Under the pieces are notes generated by a model that was not told where the DNA came from, did not search any database, and saw only the letters and a list, made by a program, of their open reading frames with translations. Of a DNA stretch of 64,000 nt, positions 48,207-58,815 are shown in pieces. The position numbers were made by a program, and so were the translations under genes. Position 1 is the first letter of the stretch. The number at the start of each line of letters is the position of its first letter. Source of the stretch: Panorpa germanica (Eukaryota > Arthropoda > Insecta > Mecoptera > Panorpidae); the NCBI GenBank assembly GCA_963678705.1, contig OY783207.1:20310001-20374000 (forward strand). The letters are read 5' to 3'.

Positions 48207-48228
48207 AGTTCACCAAATTGTTTACTGA
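48207..48228 (-). repeat. Family C terminus only
   Basis: TTCACCAAATTGTTTACTG is the exact inverse of the family C end; no interior follows. Confidence 0.4.
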
Positions 48229-48357
48229 GTATATTAACTCTTTTACGCTTTGTTGTTAAGCATACTTAACACAAAACTCTTATACCATGCATAACAAATA
48301 ACTGGATCTTAACCGTACAAATAATACCTTAATAGAGAGACATGTTCTGTCACATGT

Positions 48358-48690
48358 ATTTTTTTCGGCCTTTCGGCTTTACAATCTACATTATTATATT
48401 TCTTAATGCATTTCATATAAATTCAAAGTTAAACCTAAACTTAAACTATTCTAGACTATTGCTACTTCGAATAGTACTTTCTGTTTCTTCTTTTCTTGAT
48501 CCTCTCTGATCATGTCCCCTACTCCTCCTTTATTCACACCATTTCCTGCTTCTCCTTCCTTATTGGCTGTATCTTCATCTATCATCTCTTGCCTTCCTTG
48601 TCTCCTCTCGACAAACCCTCTATTATCTTTTCACTATCCTTCCTGCCTTCTCTCTTCGTTTTCACTTCTCCACTTATGTCTATTACAGGC
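48358..48690 (-). repeat. R1/LOA-like LINE 3' tail, copy 1
   Basis: Shares CTTTCGGCTTTACAATCTACAT and the ACTATTCTAGAC..GTACTTTCTG stretch with 54620-55168. On the minus strand the lysine/glutamate-rich end of ORF2 precedes an AT-rich tail ending in GCCGAAAGGCC, which can form a small hairpin. The plus-strand pyrimidine-rich frames here are shadows. Confidence 0.6.
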
Positions 48691-48724
48691 ATAATTACGT
48701 CACATGTATTGGAATTCTCTATAA

Positions 48725-48840
48725 CGATCCATTTAGCAATTAAAGTGACAAAATTATTATTTTCATTGTTCATATCTCCTAAAATATAAGGAGTTAATAA
48801 AAAAGAACTAGACATTTGAGGTCCTAGTAGCCAAATTTTC
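48725..48840 (+). repeat. Family D-related fragment
   Basis: AATTAAAGTGACAAAATTAT through AGACATTTGAGGTCCTAGTA follows the family D order but stops before the terminus. Confidence 0.5.
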
Positions 48841-49276
48841 TTACGATGGTTTTCAAAATTATGAATCCTGCTGCTAATGATTTTATTTCGATTATAATCG
48901 CGTTCATAAAAACTTCTAGAATTCGGTTAACAACTTTACATCCACCGTGTTACGTTAACCTTTATCTAAATGTGTCAAATATTTTCGTTGAACTTCTTGT
49001 TTGTGCATTTAATTTTATTAAATAAATGTTACATAAATAAACTGAAACAATCATTTTATTACTAGTGTAATTAAAGTACGAGCAGTGCTGTTTCAAGATT
49101 CAAGAAATGTGTCAACCTGAACGTAAATAACTGTGATGAGCTAATTTCATTTAATAATTACAAAGCTGACCAGGAATCAGAGACAGAACCAGTGTTTTCA
49201 GACTTGTACTTTACATTAATCGAAATTCCGCATTAAAAATGTTATTTGAATTAAACCACAAACTTAATCCGTTTAA
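48841..49276. other. Spacer with a repeat shared with 51.03 kb
   Basis: At 49245-49275, TTGAATTAAACCACAAACTTAATCC recurs (with few changes) at 51034-51058, flanking the J and K elements. Confidence 0.45.
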
Positions 49277-49789
49277 GGCACTCAGCACACGATGCGACTG
49301 GTTGCAAACCTTAGCCCCGAATATGCCCGAACCGAATTTCATTACAACTGTGTTGTTAATAAAAGAACGAAAGTGTTTACGAGTGAGATAAAACACACGG
49401 AACAAACGTAACTAAACTGATTTTAAACTGGTTTTGAGCATATATTCAGCGACTAGATTTCTCGGTCGCAGGGTACTGGTGGTTTATGATGACATCATCA
49501 ACAGAGATGTTCACGAAAAGTATTTAAATACATACATGCAATCAAATAAAATACAATAGAATCCCCTGTTTTGCTATTGTTAAAATTTCTATAGAGTCAC
49601 GATACACGGCTCGTGCTAGTTTTCGTTGAAAACTTCGTTTCGCGTTTAGTTTGCAATCCGCCAACTCGTGTGCCTTTTTCGTGTTTTATCTCATATTTCG
49701 ATCTCTCACTAACAACAGTTGTAATCACATTCGCTTCGGGTAGATTCGGGACTAAGGTTTGCAACCAGTCGCGTCGTGTGTGGAGGGCC
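49277..49789. mobile_element. Family J: MITE with ~130-bp inverted arms
   Basis: 513 bp. Left arm GGCACTCAGCACACGATGCG, ACTGGTTGCAAACCTTAGCC..; right arm is the inverted copy beginning GGGCCCTCCACACACGACGC. Arms match over at least 60 bases and then more loosely to about 130. Overlapping opposite frames (49597-49800, 49613-49810) come from the arms. Ends GGC.. with TAA/TTA-like flanks (clear at copy 2) suggest a Harbinger-like element; this is inference. Confidence 0.75.
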
Positions 49790-49950
49790 CTACTATACAA
49801 AAGTTCATAAAACGAAATATTTAATTTTGTTAATTATTCGATATAGCTACACCTTTTGTTTTAAATCTCATTTAAAAACTACTGCATTTTTGTATGTTTT
49901 ATGGGATTTGTTGTATACTAAAAACATGTACACATCTTACGTAATATACA

Positions 49951-50728
49951 TTACGTGAGGTGTTTTTTTAAATTTTGTGTAGTCGTGTATTAGGGGGTGT
50001 ATTGGAGTTCTTTAGCATTAATATAATTTATTATGAGAGCAAACTTTAACTTTAATTTTTATCGATACACTACTGGTATTAAAGGGACTTTAGCATTTAT
50101 TATATATCTGAGTTCTGGTGGGCGTGAATTTAAATTTAGTTCTATCGTATTGGTATCGGCATCCGTGTCCATGATTCACTGAAATACAAACATAAACTGC
50201 ATGCAGAACATACCCATGTCGCCGATAGATTTCATTTGACTCGTATTGCACCGTAACAACAAGCGATCTTAGGTATCCCCTCCAGTCTGAGGCGGCTTTT
50301 TGCATTTACAAAGGTTCGGATAGGGTATCGTTGTAGTAGTGGTAACGCTTGGATAAAATTCGCCTTTGTTCGGTTCTACTGTGCGAGGTAGTGCCGCCCG
50401 TATTCGGACGGCTTTGTAGCGTGCAGTCTGAGAGCTCCAGAGCGATCTCATTACATTTACATGGTTCGGATAGGTAAAGCGTAGTAGCCCGTATACGTCC
50501 GGCAGAAATTCGCTTAAATACGGTCCCATACTGAGACAGGCCTTAAGCATGTACAATCTAGATTAAATGGACCAAAATAGTATAATTTTTTTTTGTTTCA
50601 ATCAGAAAAAAAATTGCGTGATATTTGCCGAGACCGGAAGACTCTCCAACGGAAGATTAGATGAGATTTGACTCGACCCCCTCCCCCCCTTAAACATCTC
50701 ACGTAATTTATGGACGCCCCCTTATACC
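49951..50728. mobile_element. Element L inside K, split by a Harbinger-like MITE
   Basis: Its arms are TTACGTGAGGTGTTTTTTTA on the left and, inverted on the right, ATAAGGGGGCGTCCATAAAT followed by TACGTGAGATGTTTAAG. The outer part of the left arm is absent. CGTCCATAAATTACGTGA-type ends are common in insect DNA elements. The right half contains a poly-A/T-rich and GC-richer interior. Confidence 0.5.
49979..50542 (-). mobile_element. Harbinger-like MITE, minus strand, truncated
   Basis: The GGCCTGTCTCAGTATGG end is at 50526-50542 (with TTA outside). Homology with the 37-kb copy continues to 49979 (GTAGTCGTGTATTAGG) and then stops about 80 bases before the far terminus. Open frames 50090-50305 and 50269-50556 are repeat-derived. 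Confidence 0.82.
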
Positions 50729-51021
50729 AATTTTTATTTAGGAAAAGACAATATTAATGGTTAAAGTTAAATTTTCTAATTTGAGGTTAGAAATAAAATG
50801 ACAATGTTCCATATATAAGTCAAAATGGCGACATATTTCACATTTATTAGTCAACTTTAAGCATAAATTCTGTCTATTTTTTAATAAAAAAAATTGTATA
50901 AGGTATATTACGTGTGATTTGTACATGTTTTCACTATAATAAAAGCATCATAAAATATACGAAAGTGAAATAGTTTTTTTATAAGTTTCAAAACAAAAGG
51001 TGTATCTATATCGAATAATTA

Positions 51022-51849
51022 GCGTCATTTTAATTAAACCACAATCTTAATCCTTTTTAATGACAACACATTTCATTGATTTTAACCTCATTTACATCTG
51101 CATATGTCACAATCAAAGATGCTCTTCTATCATCGAAGTACTATACAAAGTTCATAAAACGAAATATTTGATTTTTGTTACCTCGAATCCCATACAACGT
51201 CATAGTGAAGGCGGTTGTGAAATGACGCGTTATTGACCTTGGAGGTTATTTTAACACATTTGTTTGTCGACGCCGACGCCGACGTTAGACGCTATACAAA
51301 AATCCAACAGTTAGTCTAAGATATGATCTGAAACGTTGAAATATTTACAACAAATGTTCTGAAACAACGAACGAACATTTAATTACTCTCTCCCTCTCCT
51401 TGCGTCCTCCCACGTCCTAGTAATCAGTATTGGGACTTCTTGCGATCATTCATTCAACGAACAAGAGATGGAGTTAGTGTCTACTGTAGTTTGAAGGCTG
51501 CATTCAATGCCGTAGCCATGGAACGTAGGTCTAGCGTTAGCGTGCTATGTACTGTACTGTACTGTGATGTGATGGTGCAAGAGTAATGGAAGTTATTTCA
51601 ATATGATTAATTGTTTCAGAGGTATTGTGTTTTCAAATAGCAATCAATTTTAACTGTTCATACAGAGTTGAGTTGTGAGTGTAAATAAATATTATTTACC
51701 GATTGTCTGCCTGTAGTCTATAGTAGTAGCTTCCCCAATACAATGTAATTTGAAGTTTGTAAAATAGCTTTTGTATTGAGTAATAAAAGTAATAGTAACA
51801 CAGTAATTTAAATAACAATTCCATCTGTGGTTCTGTATTAATAATATAT
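51022..51849. other. Spacer: duplicated flanks, then a less AT-rich stretch
   Basis: TACAAAGTTCATAAAACGAA near 51150 repeats the sequence at 49795-49820. From 51190 to 51600 the DNA is less AT-rich, with a GACGCC run (51268-51284) and CTGTA repeats (51550-51565). An ATG at 51519 opens only 22 codons. This could be promoter-like but nothing proves it. Confidence 0.35.
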
Positions 51850-52318
51850 AGGAAGCTACTTTTTCTTAATTCAAACTAACAATATTTTTTTTACTTCTTC
51901 TAATACTTGAGATCGTTACTTCGATTATATAGTCACTCCTTTAGCCTCATCAACCTTCTCTAGCGCATCTTTTTTCATAGTTAACACAGTTCTGATTGTA
52001 GATTTAACCATGTCGTACACGTTCAAAAGTTGAAAAACACAAATACCATTCTCATGTTTCTACTGTCGCTTAGGTTTCGTTATACCACTGTCACTAACCC
52101 TTTTGACTTTCTCTGGATATATACTATAGTAATACAAAACATACGTATTATTTACGTGCTGTATATTATATATATTCTAAGTATATGAAAGAAATTGTAT
52201 CAAGCGCATTTGGCGTTCGTAAGCCGAGACATTGTATGCAAGTAGAGTCAAACAGATTTCAAAAATTGTATACGTAACCCGATTTATTCGTAACTAGAGG
52301 TGTTCGTAACCCGAGTTT
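51850..52318 (-). pseudogene. Tigger/pogo transposase relic, N-terminal part
   Basis: Minus-strand blocks: PEKVKRVSDSG, KHENGICVFQLLNVYDMVKS, TIRTVLTMKKDALEKVDEAK, GVT and RSQVLEE. These follow the CENP-B-like helix-turn-helix order of Tigger transposases. Stops and a frameshift are present and the DDE domain is missing. The region to 52318 contains TTCGTAACCCGAG words, typical of the inner terminal repeat, truncated against family J. It is better preserved than 34558-34985 in the helix-turn-helix. Confidence 0.75.
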
Positions 52319-52334
52319 CTAAATTTACGGATCT

Positions 52335-52651
52335 CAAATGAGAATGCAACTGTGTTATTAGTGAGATAACGAACGTGTATACGAGTAAGAGAAAACTGAC
52401 GGCACGATCGAAAATAATCTGATTTTGAGTACATTTTCAGCGACTGTGTTTCTCGGTCGCAGGGCATGCTTTTTATGGTGACATCATGAGCAGAGATGTG
52501 CACATATATTTTTTAAAAGTATTTAAATACATACATACATTCAAATACCACACACAATAAAATCCCCTGTTATGCTATTGTTAAAAATTCTATAGAGTCA
52601 CGAAACACGGCTCGACTAGTTTGCAATCAGTTGACTCGTGTGTGGAAGGCC
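52335..52651. mobile_element. Family J, left arm truncated
   Basis: Shares the centre (CAGCGACTGTGTTTCTCGGTCG, AATCCCCTGTTATGCTATTG) and the right arm to GTGTGTGGAAGGCC, followed by TTA, with the 49-kb copy. The outer left arm is lost where Tigger sequence ends. Confidence 0.72.
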
Positions 52652-53404
52652 TTAGAAACTTGATGTCGCGGAAGAGATAGTCAGAGAACATGTCAGTCAT
52701 TCCAGGAACAACAGGCCCTTCTCTACTTAACAGCGGGACCAGTCCTTTGGTACTTAGCTGCGAAACAAGCCGAAACGGTCTTCACTATAATCATTCTTGC
52801 TATAGTTTATAATAAAGAAACATTGTAAACTATATCGAGTTATAATTATCAAAGCCAAAATATTTTTTCAACACATAACATCTTATCTAACAGCTAATGT
52901 AAATGCTCATAAAACCCCATATACCTCGTTAAACACATTTCCATATATTTAACATAAAAACGTTTACCTGGTTGCATAACAAAAGTTATCTTTCGACTTA
53001 AATTTAAGTTTTTTGACGTTAATGAAGCTTTTTTTAATATTTATTTGACTGCATCAACATTCAAAAGTTATTAACACTTATTACATTTATACATTAGTAG
53101 TTTATAAAATTTATAAACATTTACAATACATAACTTAAAACTTATAGATACGAGTATGGGTACTCAAAATAGAGACATTAAATTAGTTTTATTGATCAAG
53201 TCAATAAGGTTTTTCAGGCTTTCCTTGCTTTCAAATATCTGCTTATATTTCTCAGGCATATTACACTTTCAATGCTACAGCCTTACAGCCAATACAGCCT
53301 TGTCTGTGCGACAAGTACCTTGAATTGCTTTTTAAACAAAATTATATAATGTTGCATATTAATTAATATTTAATGTCTTTAATTTATTTAATGATAATGT
53401 TATA
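52652..53404. other. No gene; repeat shared with 19.0 and 32.9 kb
   Basis: AACATAAAAACGTTTACCT (about 52952) also occurs at 19000, and 53000-53310 resembles 32880-33130. This points to an old, unclassified element with a possible coding strand on minus (ESLKNLIDLINKTNLMS). Confidence 0.4.
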
Positions 53405-53640
53405 GACGACACAATTGGCTGGAACATTATAGTTTGATCCCTGAACCAGAATTATATTTTCTGGATTTGGTTGTTATCAAATTAAATTGGTTATGTATAA
53501 ACATAATCATAAACTTATTAGGCAGTGGTGTAGTTCACATAAATGAGGCTATGCAAACGTAGCACGAGATGGTCGTTGGTGATAGGACTCAGCATCGGAA
53601 ATAGGGCGACGTTAAATTAATGAAATTTAGAAAATAAAAT
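53405..53640 (+). mobile_element. tRNA-derived SINE
   Basis: Starts GACGACACAATTGGCTGG, degenerate B-box GTTTGATCCC near 53431, then TTCTGGATTTGGTTGTTATC, TTAGGCAGTGGTGTAGTTCA and the CAGCATCGGAAATAGGGCGA tail. It shows the full arrangement that links the heads at 11375 and 17260 with the long minus copies at 30611 and 41097. Confidence 0.72.
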
Positions 53641-54466
53641 CGAATTATATTAAACTTGCTTAATTACTAAAGCGTAACGTTAGGTATAAAATATTACGTT
53701 AAATAATACATAACGTTTTGTGTTTATGGTGTAGATCGATTATGAATGTACAAGTTCAATTGTTTCAATATTAATGCCCCTAAGTTTAATTGAATAATTA
53801 ATAGAGTCATACATTTGTCGCAACGTACTCGTGCTGCTGGCGACAAGATTACGATCTTAAACGATGCGACGTTACCATATTGTGGCGGCTAGGGATGTGG
53901 GTGATCGAGTGGGAGTGCCTGCTGTGGTGGTGCTACCCCCCTTACTAGTTTCAATGTTCAGGAACATTATTTCAACTCTTCAGATAGGCTAGGCTGCCTT
54001 GCCTCACTTAATAAGGGTTCCCACATGGGTAGTACATTAAGCTTTTAAATATTGATTACCTCCTAAGCACAGAGAAACGTCTTAAGTGGTTTCAACTTTA
54101 TTTAATAAAGTTTCTGTTGAAAACTACTTGAGTCGTTACATTGGGATCGTGGTCGTGGATCGTGTGGCTGGAGTGACGAATACGTTCAATATATTATGAA
54201 TGAAAACTTCAACGATTTAAACACAGTCTAATCGTCATCGTTAATTAAATACTAAGTCAGTTCATACTCCTGCCAAAATCTTACAAATATGTGATATAAT
54301 GATTTTATAATTATTCTATTTTTGTTCCTTATTATGTTTTTCTTTGCAATCATATTCATAATTTGAGAATATTATTGGTTTTATGTATTATTCTATTTAT
54401 TTATTGGAGCCATTTCGTAGCTTTTTAAGCATTTCTTCTATTTTTATATGCATATTTATATAACAC
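53641..54466. other. No gene recognised
   Basis: A less AT-rich patch at 53830-53960 (GTGGGAGTGCCTGCTGTGGT) has no open frame of note. Confidence 0.35.
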
Positions 54467-54616
54467 ATCACTCAATAAGTTGGTGAGTTGGTGAGTTGGT
54501 GACATATCATAGATGGCTATTAATAAATCCATTTGATTTTTTATGAAGATGGTACCAACTTTCAAACGATATATCTCAAAATGTTGTAACATTCCAACCA
54601 TTAGTTATTAATTATT
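54467..54616 (+). repeat. mariner end fragment with octamer repeat
   Basis: ATCACTCAATAAGT is the terminal repeat of the 57-kb element. GTTGGTGA is repeated three times (54479-54502), then the leader GATGGTACCAACTTTCAAAC is as at 10618. The octamer expansion is specific to this copy. Confidence 0.6.
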
Positions 54617-54619
54617 ATT

Positions 54620-55168
54620 AATTGTTCGCCTTTCGGCTTTACAATCTACATTCTTAATACATTTCATAGAACTTCAACTTGAAATTAAACTTAAACTATT
54701 CTAGACCTTTTTATTTCCAAAAGTACTTTCTGCTTCTTCTTCTCTTGACCCTCTTCCTTCATTTTCCCTAGTCTTCCTTCATTCTCACCGTTTCCTCACC
54801 TCTTGTCTTCTTTGTCTCCTCTCGGCAAACCGTTTCCTGCTTCTCCTTCCTTATTGCCTGTATCTTCCTCTCTCTTCATGTTCCTTATGCAATCGAGCCA
54901 CAAGCTTATTTATTGTCCTGTTTTTCCTTTCTTTTTTACTATTTCCGCCATTCACCTCTTTCCTTCACTGCCTCTCTTTAATAGCTGGCCAATATTCCTT
55001 TCGCTCACTACTTTTTCCTTACACTCAAACTTAATGTGCTCCAGTGTTTCGTCCTCCGTTCCGCACACTCTACACTTTCTTTCCTCACTACTTTCCCAGT
55101 ATCTGTTTCCTTTTTCCTCATTTCCCAATCTAAACCTTGTTGTCCTTCTCTTGTGTTCCAACCATTAG
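54620..55168 (-). pseudogene. R1/LOA-like LINE ORF2 C-terminus and 3' tail, copy 2
   Basis: The minus frame at 54952-55161 reads RFRLGNEEKGNRYWESSEER then KCRVCGTEDETLEHIKFEC. This is the well-known RFR.GNE.....YW...E...C.(L/V)C...ET.EH...EC zinc motif at the end of many R1/LOA-type ORF2 proteins. About 35 further codons follow, then an AT-rich tail ending at GCCGAAAGGCG near 54625. It is the best-preserved of four copies. The 121-codon plus-strand frame at 54803-55168 is its shadow. Confidence 0.75.
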
Positions 55169-57196
55169 TTTATCAGCTATAATAGTTTTAGTTGTTTTTT
55201 TTAAATAACTATGAGAATTTACACGCTATCAACCTAATGATATTAAATAAATGTTGTGTCACAGGTTGTCAACTACTGGTTTGTACGTAGTGCATCTAGT
55301 GATCCACTTCCTCCTACTTTAAATTATAATTGTATGTACTAGATAGCGAGGATAAATATTGACAAAGTCATAAAATATAATAAAAACACTTTAGACAATT
55401 TATGAGTTCCAATGCACATTTATCCAATATTAGCAATTCGACCTTACTCGATCATACGATAGACCTGTTTTATTATTTTGCTTAAACAATACTATGATAA
55501 GATATCTAGATATATAAAATAAAACCAAACAGAATACTAGAACAATTTTGAATTAAAAGACCTTAGAATATTGAAATTATTACTTAAAATCGATCTGGTT
55601 GCTGCGATCACAAAATTGTTCCTTCCGTTTCTTTCCCAATTTTGTGCTGAAGAAGCCATCGTTGGATAGTTCTCGAGTTTCATCGGAAGCTCGCTGGAGG
55701 TAGTAGGAAAGTTTTCCAAGAAAACTTTACCTATAACTGGCCTGGGTTTAGGGTCGGGTCGGTGATGGTGTCTAGACTACATAGAGTCTATAATTTCGTG
55801 AGGTAACAAATTCTATTCTTCGCTGAAATACTTTTATAGAGTACTTTCGCTTATGCTACTTTTATAATTTTTAAAACAATGGAAAAATCTGCTTTTCGTG
55901 CATTCCAATCTTAAGGTCTTAAGCGTAAGTTTGGGAACCATAATAAAGGTTATAAAATTTATGACACACCCTTAGAAATATTACCAGTCATATAAAAATT
56001 GGAATTTAACTAGAAAATACAGCACTATTCATTTTCAAAATTTATTTTTGCGGTTCCAATTCATTGAAAGTCAGTGGAAGAAAGCTTAAAATATAGATAC
56101 GTTATTCATCTAACTAATTGCAGCTTTAGATTTTGATTCGCGTTTATTTTTATTTTATTTACTTAAATAAAACGATTTAAATATAAAAAACATTGTTTCT
56201 TTTGATAATATTTGACCTGCTGTATAGTATCGCCATCTATATTTTGCGATTCAAGTATGACCAAGTATCATTTCACCTTAAATAAAATACATCAAACAAG
56301 CGTCGTTTTGTGACGGGGCAAACATTTATTATAAAGGGGCTGTCACACTGGAGTGATATAAATTAAAATCAATACAGTGATAATGATAAACAGAAAGATT
56401 CCTAATTGATAAAACTTCAGCGTTTTTCATGCTTTACAAAAATTCTCCTCTATTTTAACTAAATATTAAAAAATTTTATAACTAATTTTTTCCTTCACAA
56501 GTTTGTAAATTTCAACAAATACAACAATTTAATCGCTTACTAGTCCACCTCTGGAAGAATAGAGAGCTTTTAAAAGCTTTAGATATATTTTTCATGTTTA
56601 TATGTAAATACGTAAATATGTAAATGCAATAATATGAAAAAGCTCAAGCTTGGGTTCTATAGATCCCGTGCCTTAACAGAAAAAGCTCCTATACAAAATG
56701 TATGAGAAAAAAAATGTTATTAGCATGTATTATAGCGTGTTTTGTAAGGGAATGGATGGTCTATGTAAATGTAGCCTGTGTAATGTGTTAGACAGAGATA
56801 AAATACATAAAATATAAAATAGAGGGAAGAAGACAAAATATAAGTACATTAATAACATGTGTATGTTTTTGTCATATGAGATATGTTATACAAATTAAAG
56901 GAAGTATACATGGATTTTGTAATAGATACGGGTGGAAGGGGAAGGGGAAAGGGAATGGGAGAGGTGGTTGTTAATATGGTTAAAGTTCCATTCGCTTGAA
57001 CGAGGATACAATCGAATAGAAACCTATTTATAAAGAAATCCATTAGTGACATAAATTTGCTCAATCTGCGATTTTTATATTAAATACATTTTTACCTAAA
57101 TTTTTGTTTTAAGGGTGGTTTTATGTCTTATGATTCTCTCACACTGGAACAGAATGTGTCCGTTCGCCGACTATTGCAATTGTTTCGTATTAACAT
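55169..57196. other. No gene; mariner start codon remnant at 55845-55910
   Basis: At 55845-55910 the leader TGCTACTTTTATAATTTTTA precedes ATGGAAAAATCTGCTTTTCG, i.e. MEKSAFRAF, an intact-looking start of the 10.6-kb mariner lineage that stops after a few codons. The rest is AT-rich; the G-rich patch at 56930-56970 lies in an unremarkable minus frame. Confidence 0.5.
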
Positions 57197-57475
57197 ATCA
57201 CTTAATAAGTAGGATGACATTTAAATAACGCCATAAATATCTAGTCCGAATAACACTTGTCAAGAACTTATTAATAGACGATTTCATATCCTTCCATTGT
57301 TTTTAAAATTACAAAAGTAGCGTCACTAAAGAAACACTAGTACGAGGCTAATGCTTGAAATGTCATGAAATTTTGAATCATATAGTTAGAATGTTTGTAC
57401 TATCTAAAAATCATATTATTTTGTAAATAGTGTCGCCATTTTTATGTCAATACGAAACGTAACTTATTAAGTGAT
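57197..57475. mobile_element. mariner-derived MITE with both ends
   Basis: 279 bp. Inverted ends ATCACTTAATAAGT (57197-57210 and 57462-57475). The right half is the minus-strand 5' leader of the mariner lineage seen at 10618 (GTAGCGTCACTAAAGAAACA). The transposase is deleted, leaving a small non-autonomous form. Flanking TA is plausible on both sides but shifted by a base. Confidence 0.68.
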
Positions 57476-58614
57476 CTATATAATATATATCTATATGCGG
57501 AACAAACCTAAACAAGGGATCGTCGTGCATTCTGTATGGAGTCGTATATAAGATAGGGTACAGACCGTATGGCGGTACTTTTATCTATGTTTGTACTTTT
57601 ATATCTTCAAGGGTATATTGATAAATGACGTATGATATATAGACTAGCCCTTGCATACACATTTTATAAAAAAGTGTTTCTTCTTTTCCCTTAGGAAATT
57701 TTAGGATTTTCTTTTCCTTTTATTAAATTTTATAGAGTTGTTTATTTAATTTTAGATACATTTGAAAAGTGTAATTTTATAGAAGAATTATGTTTCTGTT
57801 TTATTATGAATTACACTCTATAATTTCTGTATTTATAATAGAATCTAATATTTAAAATATCTCAATTATAGAATTAAATTAAGTCTTTTTTGTAATTAAT
57901 AAATTGTTTAAAATACTCGTAATTATAATAGTGTTGTATTGAATTAAAAACATGTTTTAATATTATGTTGTTATAATCTAAATATTTTTTTATTATTCGC
58001 GCTCTTATTATTCAATTATATAATAATTATTTTTCTTTTTTCAGTGCATTAATTATTTTATGCATTTGAAATAAATAAAATAAATATTTTGTGTAGAACT
58101 CTATGTAATAGAAGTGTACAAAATATACATTTTCATAAAATAGGTTATCATTTTAACTAATTTATTCTACATATTCTTACATTTTATATTTCACTCATAC
58201 TGATTTTGTTGCAACAAGTGTGAGTGAAACAAAAAATGTACTATACCAATATTGTACACGCCGCAAGACTCTGTCATATTGTAATTAAAACACATTTTTT
58301 AAAACAATAATTAAAAAATAATTAAGTTTCTTCGAATTCTTTTAAGAATAAATTTTGCAGTGTTTTAATATACACGACTCGTTACTGTGCGAAGGCCAAT
58401 GAGCGACCGATGATTTTCTTCACGAAATTCACGAATTGGGATTTGGATTGATTGGTTCCTTATGAAAAGCTGTGCCATATGGGAGCGAAGAGGTTCTAAA
58501 GAGCCAAAGATCCAGCCACTTTATTTCAGTTCGGACAGTTATGAAAAAACTTAAGTAACTTAATTTGGAAAATATAAATGTTTTAGAAAAATCATCCTTA
58601 GTTAGCAGTTCACA
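57476..58614. other. No gene; possible initiator at 58526
   Basis: Mostly AT-rich. From 58380 the composition is more balanced. TCAGTT at 58526-58531 fits the arthropod initiator TCAGTY, about 90 bases before the ATG at 58615; no clear TATA box precedes it. Confidence 0.25.
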
Positions 58615-58815
58615 ATGTCAAATGTATTAGTTCATAACATTTTACTTTTCGTATGCTGCCTGATAACATACTTACGCAATCTGATAAATTGGGATGCTAA
58701 CGATGCGCCTGCACCAGAACTTAGGATACTGAAAACGCTTAGACAGAGTCGAACAGTAAATCATAAATTGTATATACCTTATCAGACTAACGTAAACCAA
58801 AGTAGAGCTGCGTAA
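58615..58815 (+). CDS. Small ORF with signal-peptide-like N-terminus
   Basis: 66 codons. The start context CACAATGTCA is favourable for insects. Residues 4-20 are hydrophobic (VLVHNILLFVCCLITYL), like a signal peptide or membrane anchor. After it comes a polar, basic segment: NLINWDANDAPAPELRILKT then LRQSRTVNHKLYIPYQTNVN. Possible basic cleavage points are weak, so a secreted peptide precursor is only a guess. The stop overlaps GCGTAAAG, which could be a donor, so it may also be a first exon. Local sequence is less AT-rich than the flanks. No family recognised; may be a real host gene or chance. Confidence 0.35.
   Translation: MSNVLVHNILLFVCCLITYLRNLINWDANDAPAPELRILKTLRQSRTVNHKLYIPYQTNVNQSRAA

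Larger units (their letters stand above)
49831..51021. mobile_element. Family K copy interrupted by nested insertions
   Basis: Arms TAATTATTCGATATAGCTAC (49831) and its inverse (to 51021) match those of the 41.8-kb copy. In place of the centre's first part lies about 780 bases (49951-50728). The K centre resumes with ATTAATGGTTAAAG and TAATTTGAGGTTAG near 50755-50790. Confidence 0.75.

Noticed and set aside
48496-48789. 97-codon hydrophobic plus-strand frame
   Set aside because: Low-complexity translation opposite a lysine/glutamate-rich LINE tail.
37257-50556. Open frames of 60-95 codons inside the Harbinger-like MITE copies
   Set aside because: They recur because the repeat recurs; the sequence has no transposase motif and both strands are open by composition.
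54803-55168. 121-codon plus-strand frame
   Set aside because: Pyrimidine-rich shadow of the minus-strand LINE ORF2 tail, which has the real zinc motif.
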